Below are positions 11,378 to 23,331 of a stretch of 64,000 nucleotides of DNA, piece after piece. The DNA lies in the NCBI GenBank assembly GCA_037043235.1, contig JAWRVZ010000079.1:224001-288000 (forward strand), given 5' to 3'. The notes beneath the pieces are model-generated. The model was not told the origin of the DNA and did no database searches. It saw only the letters and a program-made list of their open reading frames with translations. How positions within the stretch are numbered: position 1 is the stretch's first letter; every line of letters starts with the position of its first letter. The stretch is from Rhodeus uyekii. Lineage: Eukaryota; Chordata; Actinopteri; Cypriniformes; Acheilognathidae. The position numbers and the translations under genes were made by a program.

Positions 11378-12727
11378 TACTCAGCAAAAAAAATTAAAGG
11401 TCAACACAGTATAACACAAAGTCATCTAAACCTCAGCCATATCAATGATATAAAGGATTGTGAATAAGTTTCACTCAAGTGCACTTGATAGGCAGAAGCA
11501 GAACCTCCAAACAGATGATTTTGCAGGTGGGGGCCATAAACTATTGTTCTGTCCAGGATTGCACATCCATACATGCCATCATAAAGAGGTTTGGCATATC
11601 GCCCAGCACAGTTTCAAGAGATACCGGGAGGCAGGGAAATCTGGACAAGGACACAGAAGGGCAAGAACCCAGCAGCAGGACAGGTATCTGCTCCTTTGTT
11701 CGAGGAGAAACCCTAGAGCCCTACAAAATGACTTCCAGCAGCTTACTGGTGTGCATGTTTCTGACCAAACCGTCAGAAACAGACTTCACAAGGATGGCAA
11801 GAGAGCCCAATGCCCTCTAGTGGGACCTGTGCTCACAGCTCAGCACTCTGTTCAGCTCAACTGGCATTTGGAGAACACCAGAATTGGCAAGTCTACCACC
11901 GGCCTCCGTTCTCTTCTTCGATGAGAGCAGGTTCACACTGAGCACATGTGACAGACATGAGTCAGGAGATACCGTAGGGAGCATTATGTTGCGTGCAGCA
12001 TCATCCAGCATGGTGATGTGACTGTATGTCAGTAAAGGTCTGGGGAGGAATATCCTTGCAGTTTGCATAAACCTCCTCATGCTAGTCAATGGTTCCTTTA
12101 CTGCTGTTGGGTACTGGCATGAAATCCTCAGAGCCATTGTTAAACATTATGCTGGTGCAGTGACCCTGGGTTCCTCCTGGTGCATGCTAATGCCTGGTAT
12201 CATGTTTCTAGAGTGTGTAGGCAGTTTTGGGTGATGCCATTAACTGGCCTTCATGTTTCCTACATCTTACATCTGAATTAATGTGAGAACCTCTTGGACA
12301 TTCCTCAGGAGACCATCCGCCATCTCATATCCAGATGTTGTTGTGAGAGCATACGACACACAACTTGAATGTGATGAAGCATGAAGCCACACGACACACA
12401 ACTTGTTGTGATGATCTCTTGGATCAGCCTGTAATTTCAGTTTTTCAGCCCTTTTCAGTAATTTGAATCCAGCCCTCAGTGTGTTGATGATTTTGGTTTC
12501 CATTGAGTATTGTCACACAATTATTGAATGTATATAAATAAATGTATAAAATATAACATTTATAATATTTCATACATTGAAATCCAATGTGTTAAGTCTT
12601 CCCTTCATTTGTTTTGAGCAGTTTATATAGCCATTTGCACTAATTTAGCACAATGGATTTATGAATTTCCAATAAACACAGATGCAATGTGTGATTTAAA
12701 TGTTCCCTTTTTTTCTTGAGGAGTGTA
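11378..12727 (+). mobile_element. Decayed Tc1-like transposon
   Basis: The ends are diverged inverted repeats of the Tc1 type: the left TACTCAGCAAAAAAAATTAA and the right, reverse-complemented, TACACTCCTCAAGAAAAAAA. The roughly 1.35-kb length fits a full Tc1 element. The inside is the broken transposase described separately. Confidence 0.75.
11479..12420 (+). pseudogene. Tc1-like transposase relic, many frameshifts and stops
   Basis: Pieces of Tc1 transposase appear in order but in different frames. The N-terminal helix-turn-helix region (IIKRFGISPSTVSRD) comes first, then residues around HLENTRIG. After that come the catalytic core pieces around 11915-12060 (an ESRFTLS-like segment, then HYVACSIIQHG) and a C-terminal piece ending in IPQETIRHLISR near 12340. 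Several indels and in-frame stops separate them. It belongs to the same family as the minus-strand fragment at 58465-58720. It encodes nothing functional. Confidence 0.8.
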
Positions 12728-13168
12728 TATATTTGTTTCCCTTGTGAAATTTAAGTTCACCTTTGATCTGACTGACCTCTGGATTGAATTCATCCCATCT
12801 CTGCTAATAGCGCTCAATATTTTTTTTACCTGCTGTCTCCCACACAATTCTGTCTCCAGAGTAAAAGGTTGTGACCCCAATCCCATCATGTGGACATTGT
12901 GAAATATGTGTAAATTTACATGCATTTATGGGGGAAACCTCAAATCTAAGTAAGTATTAAATCTCATAAGTATTTCAAGCTTCACTCAGAAAAGATATTA
13001 AATCATGTACACACCCTCAAGCAACTACAATTAAACAGGCTCTTCGGAGCAATCTAACCTCACTAGGGCAATAAAACCTTCCAATTAAATATAATAACCA
13101 TCAGCCAGAGTATTTGACACAGTATTTAAAAAACGCTCCCTGTTCACATGTGATTTCTCTGTGGATAT

Positions 13169-13222
13169 TATTTGTGTTTGTGTGTGTGTGTGTGTGCGCG
13201 CGTGTGACCGTGTGTGTGTGTG
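13169..13222. repeat. (GT)n microsatellite with GC interruption
   Basis: An alternating GT tract interrupted by GCGCGCG and GACC around 13196-13208. It is potentially Z-DNA-forming. Confidence 0.9.
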
Positions 13223-16200
13223 TAATGTGGGGATGATTCGGAAATCCATTGCCGCTTGTATATTCTTTTCTTTTACTTATTTGTTCATATGTTCTTTTCC
13301 TTTTCTTGTTTGAATGATTTGTAAAGAGTGCTTTATAATCAAGTTAGTTTTATTAGTTAAAGCCTTTCTTTACTTTTCTGTATTTTTCCATAGAGTAAGG
13401 ATGAATATTGTCTGCGCTTCTCACCAGCCAGAACACATTATCAGAATGTTTTGAGAGTCTCTCTGTTGATAGTTGGAGCCTGAGCCGAATTCAACCTTGG
13501 AGAAGCTGTATGTGTGTTAATATGGTCTATATTGGTGAGGTGATTAGCTGGCACCATAAGGAGACGGAATGACTTCCACGTGGAAAGTCAATAACCCGTC
13601 AACCATGTGATCAACGAAGACTGTCTGCTCTTGTGTGGAAAATTACTAGCTTTGTTTATCTTTTTTTCTTTCTTTCTTAGCCAATCAGAATCATTTAACC
13701 GTCATCATTGACGTAGTTAGCACCCTCTGTTAGAGTATAATTGCTGTAACAATGTTATTGTAAGTGGGGCGGCCTACGAACTCCTTGTGAGACATGAAGC
13801 TTCTGCTGATGAAACTGAAAACTAAACTTCACTAAAGTTTCTTCTATTGACTGCACTTCTGACTCCTGGTCTTCATTCAACATATCTGGTCCTCGGGTTT
13901 TAACAGTAATTCCCCTACAGTAAGATCTAATCTTATGAGAACAATTTTTCTTACTCAAAAATCGTACATGAATGCTAATAAAAAATTAAATAGTATATTT
14001 TAAATGTAAATACAAAAGTGATGAATTGAACTTTATGAATGGAAGTATCAGAATGTATTATATCATTCATTCATTGGTCTAGTCCTATTTCTTTCTAACC
14101 AGATATGGAGGAGTACTTGTGTGCGTGTGAGAACAACAGGTGGATTAAATTGACTGTTCCCACGTTTATAATTTTTCATCTTTAAAACAAAAAAGAAGAC
14201 TATTTATTTTAAGATGCTAAGCAAGGAGAGAAAAAACAAAGATCAGACATTTAAGCAAGTTAAAAGAAAAGGAAAACAAGATGACTTGCATTCTATTTAA
14301 AGGGACGTCTCATGCCAATAGCACATTGCCTTAATGAACAACAAGGTGTCAAAACAGCTTAGATGCTTATCAGTGTTTTTCTCTGGTTTTGTTGAGCTCC
14401 CACCATGAGTTCAACAAAGCCAGCTCCCTCTAACAAAGGAACAGCCTGAAAATTGACCCTGGAGCTTTAATGTCATGCCAAGCAATTTCAGATAGAACAT
14501 GGTGCTAATGAGTAAACATCACATCAATTTTTAAATACATCATCATAAGGTCAAAGATCAACAAAGTGGAAACCAGTGTTTGCTAACTGCCGTTAACTTT
14601 TGTAATTTGATGTATTTTTGAGTTAAACAGGATATTAAGAGAGGAAAAAATGTCAGAAGAGACATTTCATTTAATTTAAACTGTAAGGAATCTGTTACAC
14701 ACCAGAATGTAGCTGATTGTGGATAAATAAATAAATAATTAACAATAAGAGCCTCTTATTGGTTATTGAACCTCCCTAAAACCTAGCCAGTCCAAACAGT
14801 TGATTACTGACTTCTACTTGTGGCACAGATATATTAATATTATGTTGGATAAAATGGTTTTTTAAGATGCTCTTGAACCATTCATGTAATTGGAGAACGT
14901 TGGCAAGTGGAGCTTGTGCGTGTACAAGGTTGTTCAAATGTTCAAATACTCTTTTGTGTGTGTGAGTGCTTACTCAGCGTATAAGGGGGTAATTGGTTCT
15001 CTGAAACCTAGGTGGATGCTGCAGCTCAAGTTCAACCAATACTTAAGCCTTCAGTGACACCCTTAAAAGCTGCAGATGCAGCAGGTTATTGGTCCTTTCC
15101 CTAGACAATATCCAAATCATCTGTCATATATTCAGTTAAACCAAGGAGGTCTAAAACAACACAAAGTTAACTCAATCTGTTATTTCCAATCATTTCAATG
15201 GCTATTTCGCTGATGTAAACTTTCACTATCCTTTGAACGTGCCAGTAAACTTTTCACCCATCATCAGATGTCTGTGCAAAAGGGAGACATTTTGATTAAA
15301 GATTACAAGGGCACATGAATAAATAATAATAATAATGTGATCAAATTTATTATAAATACGGCAATATTCCATGAATTCCATGAAGAGTTGTCCATTTTGA
15401 TTTCATGGTGACTTTAAGATCCCTGTAAAAATGAATAAGGAAAACATCTACTGTAATAGGCGACAAACTATTATTTTCCCACACCACTTTTCAGCAATGG
15501 TGCTCATGTCTGATTCATGTCACGCCTTCACTAACCGGGACTCTTATTTTGTCTTTTTGAAGTCACATGTTCTTTAGTTCTAGATCTTTCTGTCACCCAT
15601 CAGTTGCCATTGTCACTAATCATCACAAGTGTTTGTCTTTTCTTCACCACTGCTAGTATATTTATTTCTCCTTCTCCGCTATTCAGTGGTCGGTTGTTGT
15701 TTGTGCTACTATGTGTTGATCACAAGTTGTGTTAGCGCAGCTGTTACACCACCCTCGCATTCATTAAAAGTTCCATTGGATCTCATCTTCATCCTTTGCC
15801 TACCCGTGACAATTCACTAGTAAATAACTTTTATCAGCCAATTATTTTTAGAGAACCAAAGGCACAGCACAACCAGACATTTGACCCAATGATTTCCTAG
15901 TTGTAAAATGGATCTAGGGACAATTTCTCTTTTGTCCATATGATTGAAGAAGAGCCACTTACGGTCTCACCTTCACAGGTCATGGTTGGCTGGCTCAATA
16001 GCACTGCTGTTTAATTTCTCTTAAATAGCAGGACTATTAATGAGGATATATCGGAGTATTAATGAAGCCTTGAGTTGTTATAAGGTTTCAACCATTCTAA
16101 TAAATAAATAAATATTATATTGCTGATCCCAGATTTATTTAAAAATAACAAGACATTTACAGCAAGGATGAGTAAAATAAAGCATTACGCATAGATTCAT

Positions 16201-16934
16201 GAAAGTTTTTCAGATGTTTTGTTTGCAAAAGACAATGTAAAAAAAAAAGATAATAATATAGTAAATAATATGATGGCATTTAGTATGCTTTAATCCTTTG
16301 CGTATAATCCTACATTTTTCGTTCTTTCTTCATTTTAGCACATCCCTAAATTTCCCCAAATTAAGGTTTAGTAAGATTTAACTAACTTCTGGGAATTACT
16401 TTTCCCCAAACTACAGTTCTGCTTTTTGGTTTACATATACCCCTTGCAGAATATTCAAGACATTAATGATATTAACAAAATAAGAGGGATCATAAAAAAT
16501 GCATATTTATTTATATTTATATTTGAATTATATTTAGTACTATCCTCTGTAAGCTGTTTCAGCCAGTGACATATAGTCCACAAGACAAAATAATAACTGA
16601 ATTTACACAAATTAACCAGTTCAAAAATTTACCTTGAATCTTAACACCGCCTTTTGTTACCTGATGATCAACGATCAACTATTTTGTTTTGTGAGTTCTT
16701 TGTTTGTCCTGAGCAATTAAACTGATCACTCTTCTTCAGAAAAATCCTCCAGATTTCTCACATTCTTTGGCTTGCCAGCATTTTCTGTATATTTAAACCC
16801 TTTTTATCCGTCACTGTCTGATTTTGAAATCCATCTTCTCACACTAAGGACAACTGAAGGTTTCATAAACAACTATTCGGTGAAGGTGAAAACATTCACT
16901 GATTCTCAAGGTGGCAAGAAAGACAAGAGAATAA

Positions 16935-16991
16935 AATTTACTACTCACAGCTCTTAGGGCATCGTGCATTAAGAGCTGTGAGTTGTAAATT
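16935..16991. repeat. 57-bp hairpin with 22-bp arms
   Basis: The left arm 16935-16956 and the right arm 16970-16991 are inverted repeats with one mismatch around a 13-nt loop. The core is ACTCACAGCTCTTA / TAAGAGCTGTGAGT. No T-run or gene context explains it. It is likely a small fold-back element or a structured RNA segment. Confidence 0.75.
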
Positions 16992-19010
16992 GTCTTGACT
17001 TGTGTAAAGTCCTTTTTTTCTTTTCATTTAGCACTGCCCTTTAGGAGCTAAATGAGATAATTACATGTTTCCCTGAGACAAAAAAAGTTAAATTTACCCC
17101 GATAATCCAATTTAAAAAGGTATGCAAAGGTATACAAATTTATGAGAATTGTATAGGTAAACCAAAAAAATAAATAAACATTAGCACATGCACTAAATCT
17201 AAAGTTAAAATGCATATAATTATATTTTGACCCACTATGGGCCAAACATTAGCTATGCATTCTGGGATTTGCAGTTTATTAACATGATTAATACTGTGGC
17301 ATATGAGAAACTCATAAGCAATATTGAAATCCACTCACTTTATAAGCAGAAGCTACTGCAGATGCATGTCACAGAGGGCAGCATGGATCAAACCAGACGG
17401 CTTGGGCTTCGATCGTTACAAGGCAGCTGAACGAGAAAGCCTGGCGTGGGAAGAACTGGACCTACTGGTTTTATTATGCTCAGAAATAGCTCAAACTTAC
17501 AGCATATGGATTTGAGATATGCTCTTTCCCATGAATGGAGCAAGCCTGAAGAAAACTAAAGAGAGCAAAATGAAACCATATTTACAGAATTTACCACAAA
17601 ACAACGTCTTGTACATTGATGGGGTGTTTTGTGACAGTAATTGAGGTCTGCAGTATCTCAAAATGATTATATCTGATGCCAAATGTGTCTTTTCTTAGTG
17701 CTGGTTTTGCTAGTTAATTTACGTTCTTTTGCTTGATGTCTTGAGGCATAAACAAATGCCAGTGGGACCAAAGTTAGGCCATTATTCTCTACATCTAAAA
17801 AGGAAAATATCATCCTCAACATCTAATAAAAAAAGGCTTCCCATGCGAGCGCAAGTCGATGGTAATGCAACATGAACAAAAATTCAATGAACAAAAATAA
17901 TATTTCATATGATTCTCTTAGCTCATATGCAGGTCCAAACAGAACTTGCAGATTATTTGCACTCTTATTTTGGACCTCTGTATAATGGATTTAAACCTGG
18001 TAACGTGTTCAATGGGGCTGAATAATGGTAATTTGGTAATGTAGTAATGGTAATACTACACACATGTTGGCAGCTTAAAGTGTTATCAAATTAAACAAAA
18101 TGTCTAATAAATGATCAAATGAAAAAAACGAGGTGTGATGCCTGCCCATATATATACAGAGAAAGAAAAAGAAGGTTGTTGACTTTGCTGACTTTCACAA
18201 GCATTTGCTGTGATTTCGTGGCTTGTTATTTTTTTTTTTTAAATAGACTTGTTGGTTAGGAATCTTATATAAACTTCATTGAATCACTCTTGACCTCCAC
18301 ATCATTGCAAATTCAGTTAGGAAAATGTAATTAGTTCTAAGAGAAAGCAGTACATGGCTTTAGAAATGTGCCTATGAACTTAAACCAAACCTTAATGAAA
18401 ATCAGTGAACCATTCTCCATTTCTCCCAAAAGTCCATGTGCCCTCAAGACAGCTATTCGCAAGAACTATGTATGAGACGTAAAGCTGTAATCACTAACAT
18501 GTTCCATCACACTTACAAGCCAAACTTCAAAATCAATGACACATCAGACAGAGTGGAACATGGTTCTGCAGTGCCACCAAGAGGAAGAGGAAACAAAGTC
18601 TGGATTATCATATTAACAAAAGGCATTTTATTATTAAATATATTATATTAGCTGTTTACAAGTTACGAACAAAACTAATGCTTTTTCTTTGCCAGAGAGT
18701 GATTAATAGGAAGTTGGTGTTTTGAACTCTCTGCCAGCAGATCTCAACCCAGATTGGACACGGTTTTACTCAGTGGACTTGCACCCTCACTCACTCCAAT
18801 CACACTTTTTAGAAGCATGGAGGAACGGACCTGAGGATTACAATCAAGCATCCACTGGTTTACTTTCCTTGCATCAAGTGACTTACAAATAAAAAACACA
18901 AAAATAAATACTCAAAATCTATGTTCACTTAAAGTATATAAGTATATAATATAATATCATGTGAATATCATGTGTCATGTGTTTTACAAATGACCACTTG
19001 TTTTATCATG

Positions 19011-19011
<1 letters not shown>

Positions 19012-19049
<38 letters not shown>
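19012..19049. repeat. (TC)n microsatellite
   Basis: A pure CT dinucleotide tract of about 19 units. Confidence 0.95.
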
Positions 19050-19053
<4 letters not shown>

Positions 19054-20027
19054 AAAGAGATATTTTAGAGATAGAGAGTATATACATATATGTGTGCCTG
19101 TGTGCGTGTGTGCTACTTGTCTTGATAATTTGTTATCATGTGCACTGAAATTTTAAGAACTCATACATACACTACAACAAACACTTTTAAGGGGCACTGT
19201 ATTCCAAAAGATTGAAAATGCAAAAATCTAAGTGTACATGTAAGTGTAAATTTTGTGCCACATCATCGTGTAGTGTGTCAGGCCAAAAAACAAAATGCAC
19301 TGCATAAATAAATAAAACACTGCCCACATTGCATAAAATACAAGCATACAATTAAAAATGTCTGTATTTGTCATGTTGCTTTATAAGTTAATTTATTCAC
19401 CATAAATCATCATTTATTGCATATAATTAGCATTACTGATGCAGAAGAGGAGAATATGAATAACGCTACTGCCATCTATAGGAGCAGATCTGCACCCACT
19501 CTAACTGAAAGTTCACAGCCCTCTGACAAACAGCAGAAAATCCTTTAATATTTGTGTGTTGAACTGGATGTTGGAGAATTTTGAAGATTGTAGAGGCTGT
19601 GTAAACTGTTGATATAATGCATAATGTAGCATAATATTTACCTGAGAAATATCGAGAAATATGTTGTTTGGAATATTGGAATTTTCAACATTATGATTTT
19701 CATTAATTACAACAAACCAAGGTATTTATTCACTGTTAATTGTCCAATTAGAATGAGTTCAAATCAATGCTGTATGTAATCATTGTTTAATCTAGAGGGG
19801 ATCAGAAGTTATATTTGTCAGGGTTCTGCCGCATTTGGTCCCGTCATTTCTTGGTTTTGTGGCAGAGCTCTGACACTCCCATAATGTCTTGTCTTTTGTG
19901 TGAGCATGCAGTTTTGAGCTTGCTCGAGCTGTGCGCTTTCCTGTCCACGTGACCTGTCTTGTGTACAGGGCGTGGTGTTCGATCCCGATCCTAGTTCTGT
20001 TTCGGTTTTGTGTTTCGGGATTCGGAC

Positions 20028-20877
20028 TGTTACGTCCCTAAGGACGCAAGTATTTATTTTGTTTGAATTGTTTGTGTATTTTGAGGTGGATACTACTTTC
20101 GTGACTATGATGTGTTCTAGGTTCTTGCTCCGCCTCCTGTCTCCCTAAAAGGCTGATGAGTGCCACCTGATGCCTGTTTTACTTCATTAAGTGGAGCATA
20201 AAAGAACCCAGTAAAGACCAGCCTAGGGAGAGAGACAGCGGCTTTCCTGTGCGAGAGAGGCGGGCGTCTTCTGGTCTCAATGTTTATGTGTGCCCTGATT
20301 ATTGGTGTTAATGGAGCTACAGTCTGAATTGTGTTTCAGTTTAAGGTCTAAATGCATATACCCATTGCTAAGCTCTGTGAGTGTAACTTGTGTGTTGCTG
20401 TTCATGGCGCAGTGTTTTGCCAGTGTCAGAACCGTTTGAGTTATTAACGTTTTATTTGTTTGTTCTTTGTGAGTTCATTACTGTTGGCCAGTTATCACTT
20501 TTTTTGAGAGTTGTTAAGTGGGAACTTTTTTGTAGGGAGGTGGATGCCTCATTTTCTTTTTAACCCCATTTTCTCCTGTGTTTGGTTAGAGATGGAGTCA
20601 GGTTGTTACTTGTCTTTTTTTCCCTTTATGTTTCAGTAGGTAAGGTAGCATCTAGTAAGACTGTTTTGTTTGTTGTGTTGGCCTCTCCCCTCCTGAAGAT
20701 TTGGTTGCGTATATTATCCCACGTTGTAATCAATAAACATTTGTTTTTCATTTTGAAGTTGTTTGTATATTTGCCTTGGGACCCGGATACGGAAGTCTCT
20801 TCTCTCTCTCCAACAAAATTGATTACATCCCCTCTAAAAAAAACTCCTAGACCTAAAAGTGGGAGGGGCGTGTAACA
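20028..20877 (+). mobile_element. Solo LTR (inner, 850 bp) nested in the older LTR
   Basis: It begins TGTTACGTCC and ends GTGTAACA, so the LTR tips form the inverted repeat TGTTAC/GTAACA. The perfect 4-bp duplication GGAC is at 20024-20027 and 20878-20881. A TATA-like CATAAAAG lies near 20199 and AATAAA at 20732-20737, consistent with U3-R-U5 order. The frame 20582-20875 lies within the LTR and is not treated as a gene. A 4-5-bp duplication is common for Ty3/gypsy elements, but class cannot be assigned without gag/pol. Confidence 0.9.
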
Positions 20878-21257
20878 GGACACTCTTGCTCCATATGTTT
20901 GTCTTCTGAGTGTGCGCTCTATGTTCTGTGAGTGCGCATGGTTTTGAGTTCGCTCAGGCTGTGCGCTCTCTTTTCCGCGTGTTTTTGTTTAGCACGCAGT
21001 TCATGTTTACATTGTCACATACTTTCATGTTATATCTTGAGCTTGTCTTTTTTGTCTTGAGCTGTGTTGCATGCAGCTTGTGTTTCCAGTGGCTGCATGC
21101 TTTTATGTCGTGTTGTGTGAACAGTTTTTTGAGTTCTCATTGGCTGCGTGTTCATGTCTTGTTTTGTTCTCCCCTGTCATTGTGTAACCCTGCCCGTCTT
21201 CCCTCGTTACCTTCCTCGTTTTATCTCTATTTTCTGTATTTCACAATTTACTTTCAC

Positions 21258-21412
21258 TACTAGGCTTTCAAGTAACGCAACCAGTAGAGCATTGGTGCTT
21301 ACAACGCCAAGGTCATAGGTTTGATCCCAGGGAAAGCAAGAACTGATTCAATGTGTTCCTTGATTGCAATGTAAGTCGCTTTGGATAAAAGTGTCTGCCA
21401 AATGCATAAATG
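21258..21412 (+). repeat. tRNA-derived SINE inside the outer LTR
   Basis: The head has A-box-like CCAGTAGAGCATTGGTGC and B-box-like AGGTTTGATCCC motifs. It is followed by AAGCAAGAACTGATTCAATG and the tail AAGTCGCTTTGGATAAAAGT with TCTGCCAAATGCATAAATG. It is the same family as the other SINE copies. Confidence 0.82.
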
Positions 21413-21580
21413 TTTATTACCCATGTGTTTGCTGTCCTGTGCTGGTTTGTCATAATTACATGTTACATTTTTCTTTTGTAAGTCACTACACAATAAGTAG
21501 TATATTTTATTAAATAAACTCATCTCTTGTCTCTTTGGGTCCTTGTCTCTTATCCCTTCACCCCCATACCTGACAATATT

Positions 21581-22990
21581 ACTTCCTGAAAAGTCCAGAA
21601 TAGTAAACCATTATTTACAGTTACTGTTTGCATAAACAAATCAACCATAGGTTAGGCCACAAAAATAAAATAAAACTCACAACAGTTGTAAAAACTGTTC
21701 ATTAAACTGTTACTGTCAATATGAATGCAAGACACTGCTGTTCAAATAGAGTTGCAAACAGATATGTCCAAAAAAAAACTTTAGGGGTACAATGAAAATG
21801 AGCTTAATAAGGGGATAAAAGGAGACATTATAAGGATAATTCAAACACTACACAATACTTTTCTAAATAATCTTTTTGTTACAGCAGTTATTATTCTTTA
21901 TTAATGTTAACCGTTTATTGTTAATTTGTGTTAGTACAAGTCCATTAAATAATATCAGATAGGGCCTACAACGTTTGATTTTAAGCTCTTACACTTATTT
22001 TGGATTCCCACTTGAAACTGACATAAACTTTGAAGCCTCCCCTTAACCACATACAGCCAAATACATAAAGGAAAATCCCTTAAAATAACAAAAGCAAATG
22101 CTCCCCACATATTATTGTATGTGTCCAAAATATGATAAAACCTGGAAGTTTTTAGTGTTTTTGTTTTTGAATTGTGTCTTTGAAAGTATATAACTAAGCC
22201 TCTTTATGCTCTGGCATTTTTTTGCAAGTTCTTTTTTAGATCCACCAGATGGAAGCAAATAATCTTAATCTTGATCTTGAATCTCATATCTTGATATGGG
22301 GTTCAAAAGTAATTTAAAAAAAAAACAAATGGTGCCAAAAATGCTTTTGGGGTCTAAAAGGTCCCCATCTACCAAAAACCAACCTGAGCACTGACAAAAA
22401 CTTGCATTCAACTTATAGAAATGTAATTTTTCAGTATACAGTAGGTTATTTAACATATATTTAAGTTATGATGGGACTATTTTCGTTGGAGGTGGATAAT
22501 GATACACAAAAAAGTTCAAATTTGGTCTTAAAAATGATAACCAGCAATGTTCATTAAATTCTTAAAAACATTCATTTGTAAAATGTTCTGTTATAAGTTG
22601 TTAATTTGCCAATGTTTTCTGCACTTCTTTTCACATGCACATTGTTACTTTTGACTGTTTGCTCTTGTTCGTGGTTTTAATACATTTTTACCTTTTGATA
22701 GTCATTCTGGATGTGTAAATGTAATTTTAAAATGACACAGATTTATGGGTTTAATTTCCATCCTGTTTTGGGTTCATTTTAACCTGTGTAATAATATTAA
22801 ACTATAAAAAAATACATGCTTCTAACCATCAAACAGTTATCCAGCATTTGGCTGACAAAATAATTTTTGACAAAATATTTTTTAGAGTACACTCCATTCA
22901 AACTATTATTAGCAAAAGATAGTGCTGTGTATTTTTCAGGCTGCCCTTGCTAAAATGCATTAAACAGTAAACAAACAGATGATGGCATGC
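21581..22990. other. AT-rich intergenic DNA between LTRs and CDC27
   Basis: No gene recognised. A short CTTGAT-type imperfect tandem occurs near 22259-22296. Confidence 0.4.
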
Positions 22991-22997
22991 ATTGATT

Positions 22998-22998
22998 A

Positions 22999-23029
<31 letters not shown>
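22998..23029. repeat. (AT)n(AC)n microsatellite
   Basis: A compound dinucleotide tract just upstream of the CDC27 promoter region. Confidence 0.9.
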
Positions 23030-23084
23030 ATTAGGGCTTACAATATATGTTTTACATCTAACTTTTGTTTGCTTTGTTTGTGCC

Positions 23085-23331
23085 CTAGGATTCCGAAAAT
23101 TGGAGATTTCTCAATCGGCTATTTCCGACAGGATTCGGTATTTTTCGTAAAGTGTGTATTTGAATCGGTCGTGTTCGGGTATTTCCGGACACACCGATAA
23201 CGGTTGGAATGTTCAAATCTTCGATGCTAGTTTTGCTACTTCTGGCCTGGAGTGGATATTGAGCTAAGAAAGCGACTGAAGAAGGAGCAAATAAACCAAA
23301 AAAAGGAGGTGAAGAGGAGCCTGGCTACGGA
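23085..23331 (+). promoter_or_regulatory. CDC27 promoter and 5' UTR region
   Basis: Composition shifts away from flanking AT-rich DNA and contains an ETS-like TTTCCGGAC (about 23187). There is no TATA box at a typical distance. The start codon at 23332 follows a purine-rich leader. The transcription start is not resolved. Confidence 0.5.

Larger units (their letters stand above)
12728..19815. other. Long gene-poor stretch
   Basis: No protein gene is supported over about 7 kb. It contains two microsatellites (13169 and 19012), a sharp hairpin (16935-16991) and AT-rich DNA. Short frames such as 17227-17430 and 18436-18651 lack family signatures and splice context. The block may hold regulatory DNA that cannot be seen without comparison. 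Confidence 0.4.
19816..21575 (+). mobile_element. Solo LTR (outer) interrupted by a second LTR and a SINE
   Basis: It begins TGTCAGGG and ends CCTGACA with TG...CA termini, and is flanked by a perfect 5-bp duplication ATATT (19811-19815 and 21576-21580). A polyadenylation signal AATAAA lies at 21513-21518 near the 3' end. Removing the inner LTR with its 4-bp duplication and the SINE leaves about 745 bp. It has an internal near-duplication: the TTTTGAGCTTGCTCGAGCTG segment near 19912 recurs near 20942. Same family as the solo LTR at 1924. No retroviral genes are present. Confidence 0.88.

Noticed and set aside
13755..13958. 67-codon minus-strand frame
   Set aside because: No domain, no splice context and composition like surrounding DNA.
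20582..20875. 97-codon frame
   Set aside because: It sits within the inner LTR and spans its U5/end region; not a gene.
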